A DNA stretch of 20,351 bases from a virus. Location: the IMG/VR virus record IMGVR_UViG_3300006754_000257, positions 1 to 20,351 of that record, one strand, 5' to 3'. The notes beneath the pieces were generated by a model. That model ran no database searches. It was not told the DNA's origin and saw only the letters and a program-made list of their open reading frames with translations. Shown in pieces: positions 14,297 to 20,351 of the stretch; positions within the stretch are counted from its first letter, which is position 1; every line of letters starts with the position of its first letter. The translations under genes and the position numbers were made by a program.

Positions 14297-14325
14297 ATTA
14301 TAACACACTTCGCACAAAAATTAAA
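14297..14325 (-). promoter_or_regulatory. Promoter for the 14273-10522 cluster
   Basis: On the minus strand there is a perfect TATAAT at 14297-14302. TTTAAT at 14320-14325 lies 17 bases further upstream and is a weak -35 box. It sits directly after the terminator of the acidic repeat gene, so a new transcript would begin here. The bases GTGTTATAAT are identical to those at the groEL promoter. Confidence 0.5.
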
Positions 14326-14355
14326 CAAAAAAATAGCGCCACGAGGGCGCTATTT
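14324..14355 (-). terminator. Rho-independent terminator of the acidic repeat gene
   Basis: A perfect 10-base-pair stem, AAATAGCGCC / GGCGCTATTT (14331-14340 with 14346-14355), has a 5-base loop. On the minus strand a run of seven T (14327-14333) starts in the stem base and continues past it. It begins 22 bases after the stop at 14378. This is the only strong terminator in the window. Confidence 0.88.
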
Positions 14356-14377
14356 CTAAAAGTAACACATTAAACAA

Positions 14378-15049
14378 TTATTTATCTTTTTTAGAGGATA
14401 ATCTCTTCATGATACGCTCTGCAAGGCTGTCTGCAATATCATCTTTGTTTTTTGATGCGGCCATTCTAGCTGCAACCTTCTTGGCAACCTCTGCAATAAA
14501 TCTATTGTCTTCGGTCTCCTCAAGCTCTTCTTCCTCTTCTGGGGCATCCAAAGGCTCTTCCATTGGTGCGTCAAGAGGCTCATCCATTGGCTCGTCCATT
14601 GACATCTCCATCTCTGGCTCTTCCATTTCTCCCTCGGCGCCGGCATCTGATGCACCAAGAATTTGATCTATTACATCTCTAGCTGTACGGAGCGCCTCAA
14701 CATCGGCCTCTGGTACAGTAACGGAGGCCTCGACCTCCTCTTCAGGAGCGTCTAAAGGCTCGTCCATTGGCTCATCAAGGGGCTCATCCATTGGCTCATC
14801 CATTGGCTCATCCATTGGTGCGTCAAGAGGCTCATCCATTGGTGCGTCCTCGTCGCGGGCATATGCCATGCCTTCGTCTGTGGTATCATCAGAAGCTACC
14901 TCTTCAAGCTCTTCGGTTTCCTCAAATTCTTCGGTCTCTTCCTTAATGTTGTTAGTTACAAATGTCTCTGAAAGCGGGTCGATAGAAGCTAGCTTCATAA
15001 AACGGCGTACTGCACCCTCGTTGAGTAAATTGTCTTTCTTGTTGCTCAT
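14378..15049 (-). CDS. Acidic repeat protein with a capsid-type N-terminal leader
   Basis: A 223-residue, very acidic protein. The leader LLNEGAVRRFMKLASIDPLSETF (8-30) matches a leader I recall from many marine phage proteins of unknown function. It includes LSE (26-28) and IKE (35-37), both possible (L/I)-x-E protease sites. Two blocks of MDEP(M/L)/LDAP repeats (71-102 and 151-170) flank a helical segment (about 110-138). The C-terminus is basic and helical (EVAKKVAARM, LAERIMKRL). The combination of strong acidity, head-type leader and a dedicated terminator suits an abundant internal head or scaffold protein, as T4 gp67 is acidic, but no homology to gp67 is claimed. AGGAG lies 10 bases upstream of the ATG. 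The unit stands alone between two gaps. Confidence 0.85.
   Translation of the reverse strand: MSNKKDNLLNEGAVRRFMKLASIDPLSETFVTNNIKEETEEFEETEELEEVASDDTTDEGMAYARDEDAPMDEPLDAPMDEPMDEPMDEPLDEPMDEPLDAPEEEVEASVTVPEADVEALRTARDVIDQILGASDAGAEGEMEEPEMEMSMDEPMDEPLDAPMEEPLDAPEEEEELEETEDNRFIAEVAKKVAARMAASKNKDDIADSLAERIMKRLSSKKDK
14540..14599 (-). repeat. Coding repeats, MDEP block 2
   Basis: Roughly 12-base units encode MDEP, LDAP and MEEP within the acidic protein. Units are near-identical in DNA, so copy number probably varies by slippage. Confidence 0.8.
14744..14839 (-). repeat. Coding repeats, MDEP block 1
   Basis: About eight consecutive 12-base units encode MDEP, LDEP and LDAP; several are identical in DNA (plus-strand unit ggctcatccatt). 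They are in frame, translated and separated from block 2 by about 48 codons. Confidence 0.85.
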
Positions 15050-15127
15050 GTGTTTTTCTCCTGGTGTTTGTTTTTTAGAACATTTTACGTTAATAAATAG
15101 TCTTTAAAACAGTAAAAGGCGCCTAAA
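15050..15127 (-). promoter_or_regulatory. Intergenic leader of the acidic repeat gene, possible weak promoter
   Basis: This AT-rich 78-base gap has a TAAAAT that could serve as a -10 box but only a poor -35 candidate 16-17 bases upstream. A GGCGCC palindrome near 15119 has no loop and no T run and does not look like a terminator. A promoter is expected here because the gene has its own terminator, yet the sequence evidence is thin. Confidence 0.25.
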
Positions 15128-15433
15128 TTATTCAAAAGGTTCTAAAACTGTCTTATTTTTCATTTTAGTTAGTTTTGTCAACCCTTTATCTTGGATTTGT
15201 TTGACCCTGACGAAGCTAACTCTTAGCCTATCGGCAATCTCTCGCAGTGTCATTTTTCCGTTATTTTCTATTGCGACTAAAGTACAATTTAGATCATCTT
15301 CATATTCTATCCAGTGTTTACAATCCTTTATAGGGCAAGATGTTTCTTTTTCAATGCAACATTTGCAACACTCTCTTAACTTCTCGTTTTTATTTGTCTT
15401 CTTAAACGAAGAACGTCTTTTATTCCAACTCAT
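15128..15433 (-). CDS. Sigma-70 region 4-like DNA-binding protein with a cysteine cluster
   Basis: A 101-residue basic protein. Residues 61-90 (MTLREIADRLRVSFVRVKQI, then a KGLTKL helix) match the region 4 helix-turn-helix of sigma-70, which contacts the -35 box. Upstream are clustered cysteines, C22, C23, C25, C26, C33, C38 and C50, that could bind zinc. Region 2, needed for -10 recognition and core binding, is absent, so it is not a complete sigma factor. It may act as a phage regulator that redirects or modifies host RNA polymerase, perhaps working at the window's promoters; that role is inferred. The ATG overlaps the preceding stop as ATGA. Confidence 0.82.
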   Translation of the reverse strand: MSWNKRRSSFKKTNKNEKLRECCKCCIEKETSCPIKDCKHWIEYEDDLNCTLVAIENNGKMTLREIADRLRVSFVRVKQIQDKGLTKLTKMKNKTVLEPFE

Positions 15434-15765
15434 ATATCTGAATTCTCCTTTTCTATTAAATCAAATATGCTTTCGATCTCGTTAGGATCTAATGCGAAAA
15501 TACCTTCTGTTTCTCTCCCTTGCTCAATTAATTCTTTGGATCTTTTTCTCTTTTTACGTGAATGTTTTTGTTTTTGTTCTTTATAACTCAGAATTAAATT
15601 CATAATGTTTTCCTCTTTTTCCAAATATGATTTTACTAACAAATTAAAAAATTCGTACTGTTTTAATCCGTCATAGTGAAGTCGAACCCTCAAATCGGCA
15701 TGAAATTTATCTATGCTATCAAAACATATTTTCTTTCTATCTTTTCCGTAATTGGGTTGATCCAC
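15430..15765 (-). CDS. Small basic protein, possible ribbon-helix-helix regulator
   Basis: A 111-residue protein. FHADLRVRLHYDGLKQYEFFNLLVKSYLEKE (about 21-51) has the strand, helix, helix pattern of ribbon-helix-helix DNA-binding proteins. A very basic KQKQKHSRKKRKR tract follows, then an acidic end. DNA binding is plausible but not proved. The start is GTG at 15765 with a strong GAGGAG 5 bases upstream, located in the last codons of the IMPDH/GMPR gene. It is translationally coupled to the sigma region 4-like protein (ATGA), suggesting that the two regulators are made together. Confidence 0.75.
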   Translation of the reverse strand: MDQPNYGKDRKKICFDSIDKFHADLRVRLHYDGLKQYEFFNLLVKSYLEKEENIMNLILSYKEQKQKHSRKKRKRSKELIEQGRETEGIFALDPNEIESIFDLIEKENSDI

Positions 15766-15766
15766 T

Positions 15767-16810
15767 TTATCTCCTCAAAATGTGTGTTGAACTTTCTATC
15801 TGGCCGGCAGATGTTTGTTTTACAAATTTGGCCATGGCCTGAAACTCTATTAGATTTCTAGCTCCGCTATACGAAAATCCGCTTCTAATACCCTTAGCTA
15901 AATCTTCAATTATATTTTCGACGGTGCCTTTATATGGAATCATAGTTGATATTCCCTCGGCCGAAGAAACCTTTCCTCTCCAGTCAATTTGTGCATCTTT
16001 ACTAGCCATGCCCCGGTACGCTTTGTGTTTTCCAGTGGCTGTTTCTACAATTTCCCCTGGTGACTCATCTGTACCGGCCAGGAGCGAACCTACCATAACT
16101 GCGTCCGCGCCGGCAGCGAGAGCCTTTACCATATCACCACTATTTTTGATACCGCCATCTGCAATCAGGAGGGCGTCTCGATCTGATCGAGCACAATCTA
16201 TCACAGATTGAAGTGTTGGCATTCCATGACCAGTCTGAACCCTAGTGCTGCAGATAGAGCCTCCTCCAATTCCGACTCTAATACTGTCGGCACCCCAATC
16301 AGCCAAGTCGTTGAACGCCTCAAGCGTTGCGACGTTACCAGCCATGATGTGAATTTTGTGTCCAGACAAGGCCTTTTTTATATTATGTAGCGCCTCCTTA
16401 ACCAAAATGTGGTGGCCATGAGCGACGTCGATACATAAAAGATTTAAGCCACGCGTGGCCAACTCCTGGGCGCGTTCGAGATAGTCGCCGGTGATACCAA
16501 CGGCCGCGGCGGGTACCCAGACGTCTGGTTCCATTTCCAATCTTCCAACAATGCTCGCCTGTTCCTCAATTGAGTTATATCTATGTATGACCCCGATGCC
16601 CCCTAGCTTCCCCAAAGTTACAGCCATTTCGAATTCCGTAACTGTATCCATTGGGCTGGATATAATTGGCAGCGGGGCCAATCCATTACCAATTGATATT
16701 TCTTTCCTGCTCCTGATATCTGAATACCTTGGTTGCAAGAGAATATCTTCGAAACTTAGCAATTCTCTTGGGTGTGATTCAACCTCTCCTTTAGAATTAA
16801 TTGTCACCAT
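15767..16810 (-). CDS. IMP dehydrogenase / GMP reductase family enzyme, CBS-less
   Basis: A 347-residue TIM-barrel purine nucleotide oxidoreductase. Conserved parts: [11 protein letters not shown] and [12 protein letters not shown] near the start, CIDVAHGH (Asp128), the catalytic loop [11 protein letters not shown] with Cys187, [17 protein letters not shown] and the YRGMAS flap region. IMP dehydrogenase makes XMP from IMP with NAD+; GMP reductase does GMP to IMP with NADPH. The CBS pair found in most IMPDHs is absent, and the flap between RGM and EG has only 16 residues with no Arg-Tyr dyad. In length this is closer to GMP reductase (19) than to IMPDH (26 in E. coli), while IPYKG is IMPDH-like, so I do not choose. 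GAGG lies 6 bases before the ATG, inside the end of the zinc-ribbon gene. Confidence 0.93.
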   Translation of the reverse strand: MVTINSKGEVESHPRELLSFEDILLQPRYSDIRSRKEISIGNGLAPLPIISSPMDTVTEFEMAVTLGKLGGIGVIHRYNSIEEQASIVGRLEMEPDVWVPAAAVGITGDYLERAQELATRGLNLLCIDVAHGHHILVKEALHNIKKALSGHKIHIMAGNVATLEAFNDLADWGADSIRVGIGGGSICSTRVQTGHGMPTLQSVIDCARSDRDALLIADGGIKNSGDMVKALAAGADAVMVGSLLAGTDESPGEIVETATGKHKAYRGMASKDAQIDWRGKVSSAEGISTMIPYKGTVENIIEDLAKGIRSGFSYSGARNLIEFQAMAKFVKQTSAGQIESSTHILRR

Positions 16811-17081
16811 CGTTTTCCTCCTCTAAAACCTGCTGTGTCAGTTTTGTGGCTAATCCCCAGCACCTAGGGCAATATAAGTGCACTTTATTTTCTGTCTCGC
16901 GCACCGTAACATACCAGCTAGTGACCATTTCTTTATTCTTTTTATCGAATGGTTCCTCGCAAGCAAGGCATGCTTCTGGTATCTTACCAAAAAGAGCAGT
17001 TTTCTGTGCCATCTCTTTTTCGGCATCCTTCTTTTTCTTTTTCGCTTGTTCTCTTCTTATTTTTCTTTCAAATTTACTCAT
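16797..17081 (-). CDS. Small zinc-ribbon protein
   Basis: A 94-residue protein with a lysine-rich N-terminal helix (FERKIRREQAKKKKKDAEKE) and two CxxC knuckles (C38-x-x-C41 and C71-x-x-C74) about 30 residues apart. This is the spacing of a single zinc ribbon; the strands between are EMVTSWYVTVRE and KVHLYCPRC. Zinc binding is likely; nucleic-acid binding is plausible given the basic N-terminus. An AAGGAGA Shine-Dalgarno precedes the ATG. The gene overlaps the IMPDH/GMPR start by 14 bases. Biological role unknown. Confidence 0.8.
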   Translation of the reverse strand: MSKFERKIRREQAKKKKKDAEKEMAQKTALFGKIPEACLACEEPFDKKNKEMVTSWYVTVRETENKVHLYCPRCWGLATKLTQQVLEEENDGDN

Positions 17082-17098
17082 TTTAGTTTGTCTCCTTT

Positions 17099-17572
17099 TT
17101 AAAATTCGCCTGTCGAACCAAATCCGCCGGTGCCTCTAGAGGTTTTTTTATCGGCGGGATCTGTATAAACCTGTTGTATTCCGCACGTAATAATTGGTAC
17201 GAGGACCGCTTGTGCGATTTTCTGTCCGTGAGATATTTCTTGGGTACATTTCCCTATGTTGTGCAAGTTTACAAATATTTCCCCGGTGTAGCCGGGATCG
17301 ACCACACATGCACCGACCAATAACTGCCTCTTGCTGGCAACTCCGGATTTATTCTTAATTTCTAGCATATAACCTTCGGGAACTTCGATTTTAATTCCCG
17401 TGGGTATAAGACAGTTTTCCCCTGGTGGGATTCTAAAATCGCCATTTTCCCAAACACAAGAATTTGTTGCGCCAGGGTCAGTGCAATAAAATAAATCCAT
17501 GCCGGCATCTGCAACATGTGCTCGATGTGGCAGTTTTGCGTCAGGCCTAATTTTGTATATACTTATATTCAT
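17099..17572 (-). CDS. dut: dUTP diphosphatase (trimeric dUTPase)
   Basis: A 157-residue enzyme that hydrolyses dUTP to dUMP and pyrophosphate, keeping uracil out of phage DNA and feeding dTMP synthesis. All five trimeric dUTPase motifs are visible: DAGMDLF (I), PTGIKIEVPEGYMLEIKNKSG in which the last part is motif II (the short KNKSG), VVDPGYTGEIFVNLHN (III), GQKIAQAVLVP (IV) and the C-terminal RGTGGFGSTG (V). An insertion near residues 35-45 lengthens the loop after motif I compared with E. coli. AGGA overlapping the polymerase stop lies 6 bases before the ATG, so it is coupled to the polymerase gene. Confidence 0.97.
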   Translation of the reverse strand: MNISIYKIRPDAKLPHRAHVADAGMDLFYCTDPGATNSCVWENGDFRIPPGENCLIPTGIKIEVPEGYMLEIKNKSGVASKRQLLVGACVVDPGYTGEIFVNLHNIGKCTQEISHGQKIAQAVLVPIITCGIQQVYTDPADKKTSRGTGGFGSTGEF

Positions 17573-17576
17573 TTCT

Positions 17577-20351
17577 TTATCCTATTAATTTTAAGTTGTA
17601 ATATATGCTTCTAGTGCTGAAGCCCCACTGATCATCATAATCTAACTTAGCCATATAAGGCTTGTTAAGTTTGATCCTGTCTGTGTCTCGAACTCCCCAA
17701 CACTTTATAGATGTAAGTGTACTATTACTATCGATAACTTTTAAGATCCAATATTTTTTTCCGTTCTTTGTCTTTTTAGTAATAACTTCTCTAGGAATAA
17801 ACCAGACCAATTCTAGGTCTCGGTCATATTCAGATATCGGAGGGACACCCTTTGTTTTGAGACCTTCCTGAACCTCTTCAGCAACAACAAGGTGCATGGG
17901 AAAGACTCCCGTCAGATCTGACTTATGAGCCACAATCTCTTCTATGGAAAAATCTCCCTCTGGTTCGTATAAGCTTATATTTTCGGCCAGCTTCTTCTGA
18001 TTTTTAGGTCGGTCGACCACTGTTGCTGACCAAAAATGTTTTCGGCCGGTGAACCTTTCATCTGCGAGATCATCGGCGGCGCCAGATCTTACGAGAACAT
18101 CTAAAGCTTTCTTGTTTAATTTGCTATAAATTATATCTTCGTTAAACAAGAAGTCTTCAACACACTGAAAGGGGCGATTATTTAAAATTTGCTCAATTGC
18201 GGCCTCTCCCAATCCCTTGATGGAGGTTAATGGCTGGATCAGTGTCTTTCCATCTTCCGATATCTCCCAAACGTGCCCTGAAGTGTTGACATTTAACGGT
18301 TCAATTCGGAATCCCATTGATTTAGCAGTGCTGATAGCTCGTTCTTTTCTTGCCTGTGGTTCTTTGTCGAGAAATGCTGCCATCCATTCAGAGGGATAGT
18401 AATTAAAAAGATAGGCACACTGATAGCTAAGAACACTGTAGCTAACAGCGTGGGACTTATTAAAACCATATCCCGAGAAGTATTCGAATGTTTGCCAGAG
18501 TCGGTCTGCTTGACCTTGCGATAATCCTTTAGAGATGCAACCCTTAACGAACTTGTTGTAGATTTTTGTCTTTTTCTTTTCATGGTCTCCCGTTCCCTTT
18601 TTTGTTAATAGCTTCCGAAGTGTGTTCCCCTCATCAAGAGAGATTCCGTCCCCGAGTCGATGGGCCAAAAGTGCAATTTGCTCCTGAAATATCAAGAAGC
18701 CGTAAGTTTCTTTTGTGATTTCTTTCACCACATCGTTAAGATAATCAATGTGTTGAGGGTTCTTTTTGGCCTCGACATATGTTTTGTCGACATTGGCACC
18801 AAGGGGCCCAGGGCGATAGATCGATGTAATTGCAGAAATATCAATTATATTTTTAGGCTTCGCTCTTCTGCAAAAATCTTGGGCTCCGCGTTCCGTAAAT
18901 TGAAACACGCCAGCCCAGCGAGCGTCATGAAATATGTTTTTATATACGTCCTGATCATTTAAATTAATCTTGTCAGGATGTAATGTTTCATCGTAAAACG
19001 ATTTTACGTCGTTGAACGTTGGATTTGGATTATTGTGGTGTCTTTTCAAAATATGCCTAATGCACCCTTCAATCATCCTCAATGACGCCAGCCCAAGGAT
19101 ATCAAATTTGATAAATCCAAGTGGTTCAAGGTGTCGGACGTTTTGTCCTTCGCTCCATGGAGTCTGTCTAACTCCTCCACTATAAACAAGTGGCATCCAC
19201 TGATCCAAATTCTCTCCAATAACAACCCCACCGGCATGCCTAGATACAGAACGTACTTGGCCTAACAGGGCCTCAATGTGAGTTTTTACATGGGGATACT
19301 TAGTGAGAAATTTATTGAGAGTGTCTGAATATTCCATAACCTCTTCAAAAGTGGGTGTATATACCCCTGTCTTAATTCCGTTTGCTTTTTTAGCCAAAGG
19401 GGTTGCTTCAGATATCATCTTCCCAGTTACATTGTTCACTTCGATGAACGGGATATCATAAAACTTTGATACATCTTTGACCAGTGACCTAAGTTGCAAA
19501 GTATTATAATTTGAGATTGGAACTACGGTGTCATCACCCCATTCATCGATAAGCATCTCCTTGAGTTCCATGGGATTCGCGACATCATAATCAATATCCG
19601 GATAATCAACGGCGTCCTTTCTCAAAAAACGAGAAAACAAAAGTCCATATTTAATAGGGTCAATCTGTGTGATGTTGAGCACGTAAGCAACCAAAGAACC
19701 AGCGGCCGAGCCTCGGCCCGGGCCGGTTAATTGAACCGTGTTGGCTTTATCAGCTACGGCTTGCATTGTGAGGAAATATTTGGCAAATCCTCGATCTCGA
19801 ATAACCTCAAGTTCTTCTTTTAATCTGGAAGCATACTCTTGATTCTCGTTTAGGCCGCGCTCTTTCAAACCCTTAAGGCAGTTTTTGGTCAGAACGTGAA
19901 TATCTTTCTCTCCTTCCGGAACAATAAATTTCGGAAGCCTGACTTTATTATCTGGTAAGAATTTTTCAATTCTCTCGTGGGCGATTTCATGTGTTCTCGT
20001 AATTGAGTCCATCACAATATTATCATCGTATTTTTCTCCGAGCAGTTCAGAATATTTCATATAACTGTCCCACATCTGCTGGCCATTTTTTGGATATAGT
20101 TCATACCCAATCTCATCAACCCCAGAAGGAAGTTCCGCAGACATGTAAGATGGCAGACCTCCTTTCCCTAACCACCCAATACGCTTATAAAGCTCTCGGT
20201 CTTTCCAAGCATCAGGATTTGGATAGTGGCTGTCAGCAGCAGAGATGAGCTTAACATCAAACTCACCACAAACTTGAATAATGTACTTGTTGAGTTCATG
20301 CTGTTCTGGAATGTTGTTCCATTGAAGTTCTCCGTACCACCGGTCTCCAAA
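17577..20351 (-). CDS. dnaE: DNA polymerase III alpha subunit (C-family), partial
   Basis: The frame is open from the window edge at 20351 to the stop at 17577 (924 residues visible; the N-terminus is missing). An internal Met at 20144 is not the start: upstream codons encode the end of the PHP domain, including LISAADSHYPNPDAW, matching the VATNDxHY region of DnaE. The palm has GPGRGSAAGSLVAY, then PDIDYD (19584-19598), whose Asps match E. coli D401/D403. The third catalytic Asp is in KFDILGLASL (19101-19103). Thumb and finger segments follow, then helix-hairpin-helix-like SIKGLGEAAIEQIL and a C-terminal OB-like domain. The protein ends soon after the OB-like part, so the tau-binding tail of the E. 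coli protein looks absent. This would be the phage's replicative polymerase. Confidence 0.97.
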   Translation of the reverse strand, partial: FGDRWYGELQWNNIPEQHELNKYIIQVCGEFDVKLISAADSHYPNPDAWKDRELYKRIGWLGKGGLPSYMSAELPSGVDEIGYELYPKNGQQMWDSYMKYSELLGEKYDDNIVMDSITRTHEIAHERIEKFLPDNKVRLPKFIVPEGEKDIHVLTKNCLKGLKERGLNENQEYASRLKEELEVIRDRGFAKYFLTMQAVADKANTVQLTGPGRGSAAGSLVAYVLNITQIDPIKYGLLFSRFLRKDAVDYPDIDYDVANPMELKEMLIDEWGDDTVVPISNYNTLQLRSLVKDVSKFYDIPFIEVNNVTGKMISEATPLAKKANGIKTGVYTPTFEEVMEYSDTLNKFLTKYPHVKTHIEALLGQVRSVSRHAGGVVIGENLDQWMPLVYSGGVRQTPWSEGQNVRHLEPLGFIKFDILGLASLRMIEGCIRHILKRHHNNPNPTFNDVKSFYDETLHPDKINLNDQDVYKNIFHDARWAGVFQFTERGAQDFCRRAKPKNIIDISAITSIYRPGPLGANVDKTYVEAKKNPQHIDYLNDVVKEITKETYGFLIFQEQIALLAHRLGDGISLDEGNTLRKLLTKKGTGDHEKKKTKIYNKFVKGCISKGLSQGQADRLWQTFEYFSGYGFNKSHAVSYSVLSYQCAYLFNYYPSEWMAAFLDKEPQARKERAISTAKSMGFRIEPLNVNTSGHVWEISEDGKTLIQPLTSIKGLGEAAIEQILNNRPFQCVEDFLFNEDIIYSKLNKKALDVLVRSGAADDLADERFTGRKHFWSATVVDRPKNQKKLAENISLYEPEGDFSIEEIVAHKSDLTGVFPMHLVVAEEVQEGLKTKGVPPISEYDRDLELVWFIPREVITKKTKNGKKYWILKVIDSNSTLTSIKCWGVRDTDRIKLNKPYMAKLDYDDQWGFSTRSIYYNLKLIG

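Noticed and set aside
14540-14839. Short regular DNA repeats resembling a CRISPR or minisatellite array
   Set aside because: The repeats are about 12 bases, have no spacers, keep frame and encode MDEP/LDAP units in a real protein.
15128-15433. Complete alternative sigma factor
   Set aside because: Only a region 4-like helix-turn-helix is present; there is no region 2 or 3, and at 101 residues it is too short.
200-20248. Many plus-strand open frames of 60-135 codons
   Set aside because: Every one lies opposite a better-supported minus-strand gene, has low-complexity or Ser/Phe/Leu-rich composition typical of antisense frames, and none shows a recognisable domain or a consistent Shine-Dalgarno sequence.

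Overview
The window looks like about 20 kb from the genome of a large, tailed, lytic-type double-stranded DNA phage that infects a Gram-negative host. The sequence itself supports this: about 30 genes packed end to end on the minus strand, frequent ATGA or TGATG stop/start overlaps, no credible plus-strand gene, and a mixture of replication, nucleotide, chaperone and lysis genes with many small proteins of unknown function. The marine or metagenomic flavour, and the likely large-genome (jumbo-like) myovirus lifestyle, are inferences from the style of these families. No integrase, transposase, tRNA or CRISPR array was seen.

In transcription order (high to low coordinates) the layout is as follows. 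(1) 20351-15128: a DNA polymerase III alpha (C-family) gene cut by the window edge, then dUTPase, a zinc-ribbon protein, an IMP dehydrogenase/GMP reductase family enzyme, a small basic protein and a sigma-70 region 4-like protein. (2) 15049-14378: an acidic, repeat-rich protein gene followed by a perfect rho-independent terminator at 14324-14355. (3) 14273-10522: a hypothetical protein, a ClpP-like protease, an endolysin (PG-binding plus amidase) and a 562-residue protein with a possible nuclease core. (4) 10467-7918: a phage GroEL with its own promoter, a coiled-coil/membrane protein and an unknown protein. (5) 7864-6651: four small genes behind a good promoter. (6) 6582-1: small proteins, a hotdog thioesterase, a membrane HExxH protein, a tagged guanylate kinase, a lipoprotein-like protein, a tagged 824-residue protein, a secreted glutaredoxin and two short tagged proteins.

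The most striking feature is a set of short, similar N-terminal leaders on otherwise unrelated proteins. One class reads MK(I/L)T-K/R-x-x-L-x-x-I-I. Another has W-x-x-(F/Y)-L-x-E. A third is on the acidic repeat protein. Several contain (L/I)-x-E sites like those cut by the T4 gp21 prohead protease, for example YLRE|A in the guanylate kinase and MLTE|AG in the 562-residue protein. The simplest reading is that they are capsid-targeting sequences that load a cargo of enzymes into the head. This is inference; no capsid or prohead protease gene lies in the window.

The recognised enzymes fit a phage that runs its own DNA synthesis (DnaE, dUTPase), adjusts purine nucleotides (IMPDH/GMPR family, guanylate kinase), folds its own proteins (GroEL without a visible GroES, ClpP-like), modifies the envelope or membrane (glutaredoxin, thioesterase, membrane HExxH protein) and lyses the cell (amidase). 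Many start codons are GTG or TTG with good Shine-Dalgarno sequences, so several starts below differ from the longest open frame.
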